A stretch of 64,000 nucleotides of DNA, taken from the NCBI RefSeq assembly GCF_018390575.1, contig NZ_JAHBCJ010000004.1:136145-200144 (forward strand). The letters run 5' to 3'. The position numbers and the translations under genes were made by a program. Below, piece by piece: positions 11,454-20,189 of this stretch (positions within the stretch are counted from its first letter, which is position 1; the number at the start of each line of letters is the position of its first letter). The notes under the pieces are model-generated. The model was given only the letters and a program-made list of their open reading frames with translations. It made no database searches and was not told the DNA's origin. This DNA is from Bhargavaea massiliensis. Lineage in GTDB: Bacteria; Bacillota; Bacilli; Bacillales_A; Planococcaceae.

Positions 11454-12125
11454 ATGAGCATCAACGTTGCATCAATGATCGACCATACGCTTCTGAAGCC
11501 GGAAGTGACCAAAGAGCAGATTTTGAAGCTGTGCAGTGAAGCAAAAGAGTACAAGTTCGCTTCGGTCTGCGTGAATCCGTACTGGGTGGAAACGGCCGCA
11601 TCCGAGCTGTCGGGCACTGAAGTGAAAGTCTGCACGGTCATCGGCTTCCCGCTCGGCGCAAGCACAAAAGAGGCCAAGGCGTTCGAAACAAAGGACGCCA
11701 TCGAAAAAGGCGCGCAGGAAATCGATATGGTACTCAATATCGGCGCCCTGAAAAGCGGCGATGAAGAAGCGGTTGAATCGGACATCCGTGCAGTGGTAGA
11801 AGCGGCGGCCGGCAAGGCCATCGTCAAAGTCATCATCGAGGCCTGCCTCCTGACCAACGATGAAAAAATCATCGCGTGCCGCCTGTCCAAGCAGGCAGGT
11901 GCTGACTTCGTGAAGACGTCAACCGGATTCTCGTCGGGAGGCGCGACAATTGAGGACGTGGCCCTGATGCGCCTGACAGTCGGCGATGAAATGGGCGTGA
12001 AGGCTTCCGGCGGCGTCCGCAGCCTTGAGGACCTGCAGGCGATGGTCGAGGCCGGCGCCACGAGGATCGGGGCCAGCTCCGGCGTCAAGATTATGCAGGG
12101 GCTTACATCTTCAGAAGATTACTGA
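11454..12125 (+). CDS. deoC: Deoxyribose-phosphate aldolase
   Basis: DeoC cleaves 2-deoxyribose 5-phosphate into acetaldehyde and glyceraldehyde 3-phosphate in deoxynucleoside catabolism. The 223-residue protein shows IDHTLLKPE near the N-terminus and the Schiff-base lysine region in [16 protein letters not shown] near residue 155. TAGGAGG lies 9 nt before ATG 11454. It stands alone between mtaB and rpsU, away from the nupC/pdp partners it has in B. subtilis. The cytidine deaminase gene cdd is about 9.6 kb downstream. No clear terminator follows before the rpsU promoter. Confidence 0.96.
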   Translation: MSINVASMIDHTLLKPEVTKEQILKLCSEAKEYKFASVCVNPYWVETAASELSGTEVKVCTVIGFPLGASTKEAKAFETKDAIEKGAQEIDMVLNIGALKSGDEEAVESDIRAVVEAAAGKAIVKVIIEACLLTNDEKIIACRLSKQAGADFVKTSTGFSSGGATIEDVALMRLTVGDEMGVKASGGVRSLEDLQAMVEAGATRIGASSGVKIMQGLTSSEDY

Positions 12126-12166
12126 TCAACTTCTGAAAGCACGCATGCGAAATTAAAAGATATATA

Positions 12167-12195
12167 TTGACCGGCGCCATTATATAAGCTATAAT
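12167..12195 (+). promoter_or_regulatory. Strong SigA-type promoter of rpsU
   Basis: TTGACC (12167-12172), exactly 17 bp, TATAAT (12190-12195). This is among the closest to consensus in the window, as expected for a ribosomal protein gene. Confidence 0.85.
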
Positions 12196-12254
12196 TTTTG
12201 AGTACATGACGTGTTTTCATGTATGGAAGTGCGTACGGAGGGAGGGGAAAAGAC

Positions 12255-12428
12255 ATGACAAAAACTGTCGTTCGTAAAAACGAATCGCTTGAAGATGCTC
12301 TTCGCCGCTTCAAACGTGGTGTTTCCAAATCGGGCACGATCCAAGAGGCCCGCAAACGCGAGTACTATGAGAAGCCAAGCATTAAGCGGAAGAAAAAGTC
12401 CGAAGCAGCCCGCAAGCGCAAATACTGA
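12255..12428 (+). CDS. rpsU: 30S ribosomal protein S21
   Basis: The 57-residue basic protein begins [19 protein letters not shown] and ends in a Lys/Arg-rich tail ([14 protein letters not shown]), which is diagnostic of S21. GGAGGGG lies upstream of ATG 12255. A longer in-frame start at 12219 would read through the ribosome-binding site. It has its own promoter and terminator. The yqeY gene that follows rpsU in B. subtilis is missing here. Confidence 0.98.
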   Translation: MTKTVVRKNESLEDALRRFKRGVSKSGTIQEARKREYYEKPSIKRKKKSEAARKRKY

Positions 12429-12486
12429 TCCCCCCTCACCATCCCTGCGTCCATAACAGGAATGGCACAAATCAGATAATGAATGC

Positions 12487-12524
12487 AAAACCGGAAAGTC
12501 CCTCGGGATTTTCCGGTTTATTTC
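12487..12524 (+). terminator. Rho-independent terminator of rpsU
   Basis: AAACCGGAAA and TTTCCGGTTT arms with inner GTCC/GGGA pairs are followed by a T-rich stretch. Confidence 0.8.
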
Positions 12525-12531
12525 ATTTAAA

Positions 12532-12558
12532 TGAAACTTTTTGCTTTGTTCATCCGTA
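12532..12558 (+). promoter_or_regulatory. Candidate SigW-type ECF promoter of nfeD-floA-yqfB
   Basis: TGAAAC (12532-12537), 17 bp, CGTA (12555-12558) matches the SigW consensus. The homologous yqeZ-yqfA-yqfB operon of B. subtilis is known to be SigW-dependent, so position and motif agree. A TATAAT at 12567-12572 has no good -35 partner. Confidence 0.65.
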
Positions 12559-12600
12559 GAATCACCTATAATGGACGGAGAGACGAATGGGGGTGAAGAC

Positions 12601-13917
12601 TTGAAAGGAATCCGCTTGATACGCGGTCTCCTTCTGTTTGCCGCCCTGTTCCTCATGGCGATTCCTCATGCCGGAGCGGATAGCGGTAAAGTTTACCATG
12701 TGCCATTGGAAAACGAAGTTGAACGGGGACTGTATGAGTTCCTGAACCGTTCGTTCAGCGAAGCTGAAAAGGCAGGAGCCGAAACGATCGTCCTGGAGAT
12801 CAACACACCGGGAGGATTTGTGGATGCCGCCGGCCGGATAGCCAAACTGATGGACGAAACGAAACTTCATGTAATTGCGTATATCAATCGCGACGCCTTG
12901 TCGGCAGGCGCATTCCTTGCGTTGCATGCTGACGAAATCTATATGCACCCGAATGGCCGGATCGGCGCAGCACAGGTGATCGACCAGTCGGGAAATGCCG
13001 CAGACGACAAAGCCAACAGTGCCTGGCTGGCATCCATGAAGGCGGCTGCAGAATCGTCCGGCCGTGACCCTGAGTTCGCACTCGCCATGGCGAATGCGGA
13101 CATCGACCTGCCACAGTACCGGGCGGAAAAGGGTAAACTTCTGACACTTTCCGCCGATGAGGCACTTGAAGTCAAGTATAGTGAAGGGACGGTTTCATCA
13201 TTTGACGATCTGCTTGCAACCTCCGGGCTCGAAGGTGCAGAAATCGTCAAGATGAATGAGACATTCAGTGAAAAACTGGCCCGCTTTATCACGAATCCGG
13301 TCGTCGTGCCGATCCTCCTGTCCATCGCTGGCCTTGGACTGGTGGTGGAATTATATTCCCCGGGCTTCGGGATTCCGGGTTCAATGGGTGCCGGGGCATT
13401 GCTCCTGTTTTTCTACGGGCATCTCGTAGCGGGACTCGCCGGATATGAATCACTGTTGCTGTTCCTGGCAGGAGTCGGATTGCTCATTGCCGAGCTGTTC
13501 GTTCCGGGCGGCATACTGGGCATCCTCGGCGGTGTGGCGATGGTGGCGGGCATCATACTGGCAGGGGCTGACCCGGCCTGGATGGCCGTATCTGTCATCA
13601 CGGCGCTGGTCATCACGATATTGGGAATGGTGATCATGATGAAATTCTTTGGCAAACGGCTTCATCTGCTTAACCGCATCGTCCTGAGAGACGCCACCGA
13701 TACCGAAAGCGGCTACGTCTCCAGTGCCAACCGGCTTGAACTGATCGGCCGTACGGCAAGAACGGTGACACCGCTGCGTCCTTCCGGCACGGCGGAGCTG
13801 GACGGTGAGTATCTGGATGTCGTCTCGGAAGGCAGATTCATCGGTAGAGACCAGAAAGTCAAGATTACGAAAGTCGAAGGCTCCAGGATTGTTGTCCGGG
13901 AAGCCTCCGACGAATAG
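12601..13917 (+). CDS. NfeD-family membrane-bound serine protease-like protein (YqeZ)
   Basis: Long NfeD proteins combine a ClpP-like periplasmic-side serine protease domain with a membrane bundle and an OB-fold, and pair with flotillin or stomatin proteins. The start is a TTG at 12601 with GGGGGTGA upstream, giving 438 residues. A signal peptide ([17 protein letters not shown]) comes first. The protease domain has [12 protein letters not shown] and [12 protein letters not shown], with the Ser in the latter. Membrane segments lie at about 225-360, and the C-terminal OB-like domain ends VVREASDE. It lies 11 bp before floA. Confidence 0.9.
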   Translation: MKGIRLIRGLLLFAALFLMAIPHAGADSGKVYHVPLENEVERGLYEFLNRSFSEAEKAGAETIVLEINTPGGFVDAAGRIAKLMDETKLHVIAYINRDALSAGAFLALHADEIYMHPNGRIGAAQVIDQSGNAADDKANSAWLASMKAAAESSGRDPEFALAMANADIDLPQYRAEKGKLLTLSADEALEVKYSEGTVSSFDDLLATSGLEGAEIVKMNETFSEKLARFITNPVVVPILLSIAGLGLVVELYSPGFGIPGSMGAGALLLFFYGHLVAGLAGYESLLLFLAGVGLLIAELFVPGGILGILGGVAMVAGIILAGADPAWMAVSVITALVITILGMVIMMKFFGKRLHLLNRIVLRDATDTESGYVSSANRLELIGRTARTVTPLRPSGTAELDGEYLDVVSEGRFIGRDQKVKITKVEGSRIVVREASDE

Positions 13918-13928
13918 GAGGAAACAGA

Positions 13929-14930
13929 ATGCTTGGATTAGGAACAATCGGGCTGATCATCGTTGCTTTTCTCGTGATCGTCGCCCTGTCCGTCTTCTTT
14001 ACATTTGTGCCTGTCACGCTGTGGATTTCCGCACTGGCAGCCGGCGTAAAAGTCAGCATCTTTACACTGATCGGGATGCGTCTGCGCCGGGTTATCCCGA
14101 GCCGGATCGTCAACCCGCTGATCAAGGCCCACAAGGCGGGGCTGGACGTGGCCATCAATCAGCTGGAGAGCCACTATCTCGCCGGCGGTAACGTTGACCG
14201 CGTCGTCAACGCCCTCATTGCGGCTCACCGCGCGAATATTCCGCTGAATTTCGAACGTGCAGCTGCAATTGACCTGGCAGGCCGTGACGTGCTTGAAGCA
14301 GTAAGCATGTCCGTCAACCCGAAAGTGATCGAAACGCCGTTTATCGCCGGTGTTGCCATGAACGGGATCGAGGTCAAAGCAAAGTCCCGCATTACGGTCC
14401 GTGCCAATATCGACCGCCTCGTCGGGGGAGCCGGCGAAGAGACGATTATCGCCCGTGTCGGCGAAGGGATCGTCTCGACGATCGGTTCTGCAAAGCACCA
14501 CACTGTCGTTCTCGAGAACCCGGATAAGATTTCCCAGACGGTTCTCTCGAAGGGTCTCGACTCCGGAACGGCGTTTGAAATTTTGTCGATCGATATCGCC
14601 GATGTCGATATCGGCAAAAACATCGGAGCCGAGCTCCAGACCGAACAGGCGGAAGCCGACAAGAATATCGCACAGGCAAAAGCGGAAGAGCGTCGTGCGA
14701 TGGCTGTTGCGAGCGAACAGGAAATGCGTGCGAAAGTCGGCGAAATGCGTGCCAAAGTCGTCGAGGCGGAAGCCGAAGTTCCACTCGCCATGGCAGAAGC
14801 GCTCCGTTCCGGCAATATTGGCATCATGGATTATGTGAACTATAAAAACATCCAGGCAGACACCTCAATGCGTGAAACCCTAGGCAAAATGGGCAAGGAG
14901 CAGGAGAAGCGCTCCGACGGCCAACAATGA
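13929..14930 (+). CDS. floA: Flotillin-like protein FloA
   Basis: FloA organises functional membrane microdomains and affects membrane fluidity. The 333-residue protein begins with a hydrophobic membrane loop ([21 protein letters not shown], shown only in part) and a SPFH/band-7 domain. A long Ala/Glu-rich coiled coil follows at about 235-300 ([20 protein letters not shown]). AGGAGGAAACAG precedes ATG 13929. It is the middle gene of the nfeD-floA-yqfB operon. Confidence 0.95.
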   Translation: MLGLGTIGLIIVAFLVIVALSVFFTFVPVTLWISALAAGVKVSIFTLIGMRLRRVIPSRIVNPLIKAHKAGLDVAINQLESHYLAGGNVDRVVNALIAAHRANIPLNFERAAAIDLAGRDVLEAVSMSVNPKVIETPFIAGVAMNGIEVKAKSRITVRANIDRLVGGAGEETIIARVGEGIVSTIGSAKHHTVVLENPDKISQTVLSKGLDSGTAFEILSIDIADVDIGKNIGAELQTEQAEADKNIAQAKAEERRAMAVASEQEMRAKVGEMRAKVVEAEAEVPLAMAEALRSGNIGIMDYVNYKNIQADTSMRETLGKMGKEQEKRSDGQQ

Positions 14931-14960
14931 TGCGCGGTCTGACGGAAAGGGGATGAGCTG

Positions 14961-15467
14961 ATGGAACCGATCATCCTGCTGATCATCTCACTGATAGTCG
15001 GCTCCCTGTTCAAGGGAAAGGATAACCAGAAGCCGCCGGCGCAAAAGCCGAACCAGGCCCCGCGTCCTGAAGTGCCCAAGCGGTCCGCCCAACAAAGCGG
15101 AAACCTCAAGGATCTGACCAAGCAGCTGTATGAAGATCTTCAGAGGGAAATTCAGAAAGAATCCAAGGAGTTCCGGACGGATCCCCGCACTTCTGAAACG
15201 GCACCTCAGCCAAAGCAGGAGCGGCCGAGGGCCGACCGGGAAAGGACGGTTTCTGACCGTACGGCGGGGAGAATGGGGGAGACGGTTGATGTTCCTCCCG
15301 CACCGGGCCGACCTGATCGGAAAGAGCGGGTTCGCAAAACGGCACCGGTTTCCGGCAAAACGGACTTTGCAGATTCGGAATCGCTTTTCCCGGAAAATGA
15401 AGAGGAACTGGCGCGAGCCATCGTGTTTGCGGAAATTCTCGGTCCGCCAAAAGCGAAGAGAAGATAA
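14961..15467 (+). CDS. YqfB-like protein, third gene of the flotillin operon
   Basis: The 168-residue protein has one N-terminal membrane segment (PIILLIISLIVGSLF) followed by a long, charged, Pro/Lys/Arg-rich and probably disordered tail. The position after nfeD and floA corresponds to B. subtilis yqfB, whose function is not established. AAAGGGG precedes ATG 14961. The gene ends just before a terminator. Only the membrane anchor and disorder can be read from the sequence. Confidence 0.75.
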   Translation: MEPIILLIISLIVGSLFKGKDNQKPPAQKPNQAPRPEVPKRSAQQSGNLKDLTKQLYEDLQREIQKESKEFRTDPRTSETAPQPKQERPRADRERTVSDRTAGRMGETVDVPPAPGRPDRKERVRKTAPVSGKTDFADSESLFPENEEELARAIVFAEILGPPKAKRR

Positions 15468-15485
15468 GCCGGCTGATGCCGGTGT

Positions 15486-15514
15486 GAATGCCCCCCCTCG
15501 GCCTGTCATAAACT
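15486..15514 (+). promoter_or_regulatory. Possible SigE-type promoter of yqfC-yqfD
   Basis: CATAAACT (15507-15514) resembles the SigE -10 consensus CATACAMT, with GAATG (15486-15490) about 16 bp upstream as a weak -35. Transcription would begin near 15521, after the 5' arm of the terminator, leaving the yqfC ribosome-binding site free. In B. subtilis yqfC-yqfD is in the SigE regulon. The -35 match is poor. Confidence 0.35.
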
Positions 15515-15534
15515 GAAGGCCAAGGGGGGTTTTT
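15491..15534 (+). terminator. Rho-independent terminator whose 3' arm is the yqfC ribosome-binding site
   Basis: CCCCCCTCGGCC (15492-15503) pairs with GGCCAAGGGGGG (15518-15529), with one mismatch, and is followed by TTTTT. The AAGGGGGG of the 3' arm lies 7 nt before the yqfC ATG. In a read-through transcript it would be locked in the stem. Confidence 0.8.
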
Positions 15535-15536
15535 GT

Positions 15537-15785
15537 ATGCGCAGATTTTTCAGGATGGTTCCGTTTCTCGAAATCGAGGATCATCAGACGCTGCGGCTCA
15601 ACGGGAAATTCACTATCGGGAAGATCGGGGAGCGTGCGGTCAGCCTCCGCCTTGCACCGTATGCGATGACACTTGAAGGGGACGCTGTGAAAGTGGAGGA
15701 GATCGGCGACGAGGCGGCACTCATCACATTTGAGCGGCTTGACCGGCTGACGCTGATCCGGACTAGGGACCATGCGGACGGCTAA
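15537..15785 (+). CDS. yqfC: Sporulation protein YqfC (YabP/YqfC family)
   Basis: The 82-residue protein matches the YabP/YqfC pattern: an N-terminal PFLEIEDHQTLRLNG and a central LRLAPYAMTLEGD. In B. subtilis YqfC is made in the mother cell under SigE, with a poorly defined role in sporulation. ATG 15537 is preceded by AAGGGGGG, which also forms part of a terminator. The end overlaps yqfD by 14 bp. Its retention suggests a spore-forming lineage or remnant, but one gene pair does not prove sporulation. Confidence 0.8.
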   Translation: MRRFFRMVPFLEIEDHQTLRLNGKFTIGKIGERAVSLRLAPYAMTLEGDAVKVEEIGDEAALITFERLDRLTLIRTRDHADG

Positions 15786-16896
15786 GCGGCTGCGCGGACG
15801 GGAGACCGTCCGTCTCACGGTGACAGGAAGCGGAACCGATGCATTTTTCTCAGCATGTGCCGCGTCAGGCATCCGCCTGAGGGATGTCGGCCGGGACGGG
15901 GAACGCCTCCAGTTTTCCGTGATGCGAAAGGACATGCCCGCTCTGCGCAGGCTGAGGCGGAAATACCGTGTACGGATCGGGCTGCATGCCGGACGCTACG
16001 GAGTGATCTTGGACCTTTCCCTTGTCCGCGTAATGGCCGTTCTGCTTTTCCTGTTCGCGCCCCTGGCCTGCTCCGGCTTGATCTGGTCTGTCGGTGTGGA
16101 AGGCGGAAAGCCTGAACGCCAGGAACGGATCAGTACTTACCTCGCAAAAAACGGCATCAGGCCGTTTATTCCGATTGGATCTGTTCCTGACGAGTCTGAA
16201 ATCAGGAATGATCTGATGGTTGCTGATCCGGGACTTAGCTGGGTGCGGGTGAGCCGCGAAGGCGGCCGCCTGACCATCCACCCGATCGAGGCTCCGGAAA
16301 CGGGCGAGGATGCAGAGGGTAAGTTGCCTCCGGCACATCTGGCCGCGTCCAAACGTGCGGTCATCACCAGGTTTGAATTATCCAGCGGAGTCCGCAACGT
16401 CCTGCCGAATACGACAGTTGAAAAAGGAGACATCGTCGCCTCCGGAATTGTCACGCAACGGGAAGACAGCCATGTGACCGGAGCGGAAGGGAAAGTGTAC
16501 GGGGACTATTATGTCGAGACCCGGTTTGAAATGCCGGCAGTTATCCGGTATTCAGCCCCCGGGGATCGCGCGTACCGCTTATCATTCGGAAGTGAAGGGC
16601 CTGCAAGTGATGCTTGGCGGGACATTCCGGTTCCCTCAATTTTCGGTTCATTCCTGACGTTGTCAGAAAGCCGTGATGGCGCAGCCAGGGAGGTGAAAAT
16701 CACGGAGGAGAATGGAGAGCGGATCATCCTGTCTGTTTTGAAGGAAAAGTTGCTGGGAACACTTGATCCTGACGCGACTGTAAAGGATGAAAAAGTTTTG
16801 CGAGTGCATTATGATAATGATAAAGTAAAGGGGACCGTATTATTTCTCATAAATGAAAATATTGCCGTAAGAAAACAGATTCCCCAAGGAGATTGA
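15772..16896 (+). CDS. yqfD: Sporulation protein YqfD
   Basis: The 374-residue protein has a basic N-terminal domain, one membrane span at about 87-108 (VMAVLLFLFAPLACSGLIW) and a long extracytoplasmic part containing a VEKGDIVASG motif near 220. This is the architecture of YqfD, a SigE-dependent sporulation membrane protein. It overlaps yqfC by 14 bp and ends 4 bp before phoH, so yqfC-yqfD-phoH are probably cotranscribed. Length is near the B. subtilis homologue. Confidence 0.8.
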   Translation: MRTAKRLRGRETVRLTVTGSGTDAFFSACAASGIRLRDVGRDGERLQFSVMRKDMPALRRLRRKYRVRIGLHAGRYGVILDLSLVRVMAVLLFLFAPLACSGLIWSVGVEGGKPERQERISTYLAKNGIRPFIPIGSVPDESEIRNDLMVADPGLSWVRVSREGGRLTIHPIEAPETGEDAEGKLPPAHLAASKRAVITRFELSSGVRNVLPNTTVEKGDIVASGIVTQREDSHVTGAEGKVYGDYYVETRFEMPAVIRYSAPGDRAYRLSFGSEGPASDAWRDIPVPSIFGSFLTLSESRDGAAREVKITEENGERIILSVLKEKLLGTLDPDATVKDEKVLRVHYDNDKVKGTVLFLINENIAVRKQIPQGD

Positions 16897-16900
16897 TCGA

Positions 16901-17866
16901 TTGGAAGAAAACAACACGGTTCAACTGCATGTGGAAGATCCAAATGAAGCGGTGATGCTGCTCGGAATTTCCGACCAGAACATGAAGCTGATTGAGGAAG
17001 AGCTCGGGGTTCGGGTGCTCACACGGGGCGGCGTCATCGTGATAAAAGGTGAAGAGGAGCCCCGGGGAACCGCCCAGGAGCTTCTGAGCCAGCTTCTGCG
17101 CGTCATCCGCAAAGGCATCAACATCAACCTCCGCGACGTGTCCACCGCCCTTGAGATGGCCAAGAACGGCACAATTGAATATTTTGCTGAACTTTACGAT
17201 GAAGAAATCGCAAGAAACTCCAAAGGCAAGGCCATCCGTGCCAAGACAATCGGTCAGCGTGAGTATGTCCATGCCATCCGCGCGGAGGACATGGTGTTCG
17301 GAATAGGTCCTGCCGGAACAGGCAAAACCTATCTGGCCGTCGTGATGGCTGTCCAGGCACTGAAAAATGGACAGGTCAAGCGCATCATCCTGACAAGGCC
17401 TGCCGTGGAAGCGGGAGAAAACCTCGGCTTTCTCCCTGGCGACCTGAAAGAAAAGGTCGATCCTTACCTCAGGCCGCTGTATGATTCCCTTCACGATGTG
17501 CTCGGACCGGAACAGACAGAACGGCTGATCGAACGGGGAACCATAGAAATCGCCCCTCTTGCTTATATGCGCGGCAGGACTCTGGATGATGCCTTTGTCA
17601 TCCTTGACGAGGCACAGAACACGACCAAGGCCCAGATGAAGATGTTCATGACCCGGCTCGGCTTCGGTTCCAAGATGGTCATTACGGGTGATCAGACACA
17701 GATTGACCTGCCGCGGGGCACGGAATCAGGGCTCATTGTCGCCCAGCGGATCCTGAAAGAGGTACAGGGCATTCGCTTTCAGCACTTTGAGCAGGCGGAC
17801 GTCGTCCGTCATCCGCTCGTGGCGCGGATCATCGAAGCATACGAAGCAAGCAGTCACCGGGAGTGA
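16901..17866 (+). CDS. PhoH-like ATPase (YqfE)
   Basis: PhoH-like proteins are cytoplasmic P-loop ATPases linked to RNA metabolism. The start is TTG 16901, with AAGGAGA 8 nt upstream, giving 321 residues. The N-terminal third resembles a KH-like domain. Walker A is GPAGTGKT near residue 134 and Walker B is VILDEAQN near 230, followed by MVITGDQTQIDLP. The order yqfD-phoH-pgpH-ybeY follows B. subtilis. A strong terminator comes next. Confidence 0.93.
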   Translation: MEENNTVQLHVEDPNEAVMLLGISDQNMKLIEEELGVRVLTRGGVIVIKGEEEPRGTAQELLSQLLRVIRKGININLRDVSTALEMAKNGTIEYFAELYDEEIARNSKGKAIRAKTIGQREYVHAIRAEDMVFGIGPAGTGKTYLAVVMAVQALKNGQVKRIILTRPAVEAGENLGFLPGDLKEKVDPYLRPLYDSLHDVLGPEQTERLIERGTIEIAPLAYMRGRTLDDAFVILDEAQNTTKAQMKMFMTRLGFGSKMVITGDQTQIDLPRGTESGLIVAQRILKEVQGIRFQHFEQADVVRHPLVARIIEAYEASSHRE

Positions 17867-17878
17867 GCGAAACGGTTC

Positions 17879-17921
17879 ACCGGCCGAGTACTCCTGCCTC
17901 AGCTGGAGTCCGGCCGGTTTT
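17879..17921 (+). terminator. Rho-independent terminator of the yqfC-phoH unit
   Basis: ACCGGCCG...ACTCC pairs with GGAGT.CGGCCGGT and is followed by TTTT. Confidence 0.8.
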
Positions 17922-17949
17922 GTCGTCCTTTGGGCAGAGTACAACAGAT

Positions 17950-18033
17950 ATGGAAGGGGAAAAGTGCTGCGGCCACGAATTTGCCAAATGCGGTTGCAGG
18001 ATCACGGGTCGCATTCGCGAATGCACGTTTTGA
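17950..18033 (+). CDS. Possible cysteine-rich micro-ORF ahead of pgpH
   Basis: In the 190-bp gap between phoH and pgpH an ATG at 17950 opens 27 codons with five cysteines (MEGEKCCGHEFAKCGC, then a Cys near the end, stop at 18031). The spacing of Cys and His recalls a small metal-binding peptide. No convincing ribosome-binding site is visible and I recognise no family. It may equally be chance. Confidence 0.2.
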   Translation: MEGEKCCGHEFAKCGCRITGRIRECTF

Positions 18034-18056
18034 CCCGCCGCTAGGGGGAAGCTGCT

Positions 18057-20171
18057 ATGTTCAAGGCTTTGCAATCGTTCGTTGAAAAGATTTCTTTTTC
18101 CATTTTCTCGATCGCCCTTCTGGGGCTTTCAGCAATCCTGGCCTTTTTCATCATGCTGGGAAGTGTAAAGGATGAAACTTTTGATATCCGGATGTTCCAC
18201 CTTGCAAACGAAACCATACGGGCGACCAAGACGGTGGAAGATCCGGTCAAGACGGAGCAGGAAAAGCAGCGTGCCGAGTCCGAGGTCACGCCGGTCTATG
18301 ACTATGATGAGGAGGCCCCGAAAAACAGTGCGGCCATCGTACGCTCTGTTTTCGACTATGCCTTGGATGCCAAAGCGGAGGCGGCAGAAGACGATCAGGA
18401 AGAACCTCCGGACACTGAACGGCAAATAGCGGATCTGCGTAAAAAGCTCGAAGACCTTGAAGAGTCGGGTGGCGGATTCCGCCTTTCCGACGACCTTCTC
18501 GGGATGCTCGTGCGTGCCGGCAACGCAGAACTTGAGAAAGCACGCGATACCGTCAGTTCGATTGTATCCGGAGTAATGGAGCAGCCGATCCGGGACACGG
18601 GGCTTGCGGATGCAAGAAATGAAACAGAGGATCTGATCCGCTCCGCCGCAATCCCTCGGGGACTTTTGCCGGCAGCGGTTGAGATCGGCCGCTCCAGCAT
18701 CACGATGAATGAGAAGTTGGATGAGCAGCAGACCGAGGCAAGAATCGAGCAGGCAAGGGCAGAGGTGGAACCGACGCGCATCCTGCAAGGTCAGGTGATC
18801 GTCCAGGAAGGGCAAATCATTGACAGGGAAGTGCACCGCCAGCTTGAGCTTGCCGGGCTTCTGAATGAAAACACATCGCTTAAGCCGGTACTGGCTCTCG
18901 GACTTTTCACGCTGCTGATCTTTTGGTTCATCTACCGCCATTTCAGGCAACTGGAACAACCGGCCGCCGTAAAAAAGAAATGGCTGTCCATCACACTGGT
19001 CGTCTATTTTCTCACAATCGTTGCGATGAAGCTGCTTGCAGCAACGGAAATCGATTTTAATATGGCGCTGGCCTATGTGTACCCGACAGCACTTGTGCCG
19101 TTTCTTCTCCGGCTTCTGACTGACGGGAGAATGGCGATTCTCCTGACGGTGCTGACTGCCACAACAGGCGGGCTCCTGCTGCAGGAAGGGTATTCACCGG
19201 TCGCCAATATGGAGGTTGTACTGTATATCCTGTTCGGCGGATTTGCGGGACATTACCTGATCCAAGGTGATGGACGCAGATCGTCGATTCTGACGGCAAG
19301 CTTTGGCGTTTCGGTTGTGAACGCGCTCTTTATCACTTTTTACTTGCTCATGAACCAATCCCACTTCGGCTGGCAGGAGTGGTCGCTGTTCGTGATGGCG
19401 GCATTTGGTTCCGGCCTGCTGTCAGGTGCGCTCACCATCGGGCTGATGCCATTTTTTGAAACGGTGTTCGGCATTTTGTCCGACCTGAAACTTGTTGAGT
19501 TGTCAAATCCGAACCATCCTCTCCTGAAGAGGATCCTCACAGAGACACCGGGTACATACCACCATAGTGTCATGGTCGCCAACCTGTCTGATGCGGCATG
19601 CGAAGCGATCGGCGCAAACGGGCTCCTTGCCCGGGTAGGAAGCTATTATCACGATATCGGGAAAACCCGGAGGCCTGCATTTTTCATAGAAAACCAGATG
19701 GCCGGCACAAACCCGCATGATTCGCTGCCTCCCGAGAAAAGCAGGGACATCATCATCGCCCACGCCAAGGACGGGGCAGAGATGCTGAAAAAACATGGGA
19801 TGCCTAGAGAGCTTGTGGACATCGCCCGGCAACACCATGGCACATCATTGCTAAAATTCTTCCTGGTAAAAGCCAGGGAGTCCGGAGAAGATGTGGACGA
19901 GGAGTCATTCCGTTATCCTGGGCCAAAGCCGCAGACAAAGGAAATCGCGGTCATCTCGATTGCCGACAGCTGTGAGGCGGCTGTACGCTCGATGAAAGAA
20001 CCGACTCCTGAAAAGATCGAGCAGGTGGTCCGTTCCATCATCAAAGAAAAGATGAATGACGGTCAATTTTCGGAATGTGACCTCAGTTTCAGGGAACTGA
20101 CTATTGTGGGGGAAGTGATTTGCACGACTCTTAACGGGGTGTTCCACAACCGGATCGAATATCCGAAGTGA
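18057..20171 (+). CDS. pgpH: Cyclic-di-AMP phosphodiesterase PgpH (7TM-HD family)
   Basis: PgpH degrades the second messenger c-di-AMP to pApA. The 704-residue protein has an N-terminal membrane segment and a large extracytoplasmic domain (about 45-275). Seven membrane spans follow (about 280-480), then a cytoplasmic HD domain with TPGTYHHSVMVANLSD and the signature YYHDIGKTRRP near 540. GGGGGAAG precedes ATG 18057. The layout matches B. subtilis YqfF. It heads the pgpH-ybeY-dgkA-cdd-era group. Confidence 0.94.
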   Translation: MFKALQSFVEKISFSIFSIALLGLSAILAFFIMLGSVKDETFDIRMFHLANETIRATKTVEDPVKTEQEKQRAESEVTPVYDYDEEAPKNSAAIVRSVFDYALDAKAEAAEDDQEEPPDTERQIADLRKKLEDLEESGGGFRLSDDLLGMLVRAGNAELEKARDTVSSIVSGVMEQPIRDTGLADARNETEDLIRSAAIPRGLLPAAVEIGRSSITMNEKLDEQQTEARIEQARAEVEPTRILQGQVIVQEGQIIDREVHRQLELAGLLNENTSLKPVLALGLFTLLIFWFIYRHFRQLEQPAAVKKKWLSITLVVYFLTIVAMKLLAATEIDFNMALAYVYPTALVPFLLRLLTDGRMAILLTVLTATTGGLLLQEGYSPVANMEVVLYILFGGFAGHYLIQGDGRRSSILTASFGVSVVNALFITFYLLMNQSHFGWQEWSLFVMAAFGSGLLSGALTIGLMPFFETVFGILSDLKLVELSNPNHPLLKRILTETPGTYHHSVMVANLSDAACEAIGANGLLARVGSYYHDIGKTRRPAFFIENQMAGTNPHDSLPPEKSRDIIIAHAKDGAEMLKKHGMPRELVDIARQHHGTSLLKFFLVKARESGEDVDEESFRYPGPKPQTKEIAVISIADSCEAAVRSMKEPTPEKIEQVVRSIIKEKMNDGQFSECDLSFRELTIVGEVICTTLNGVFHNRIEYPK

Positions 20172-20189
20172 CCGACTGGAGGACTTGAT

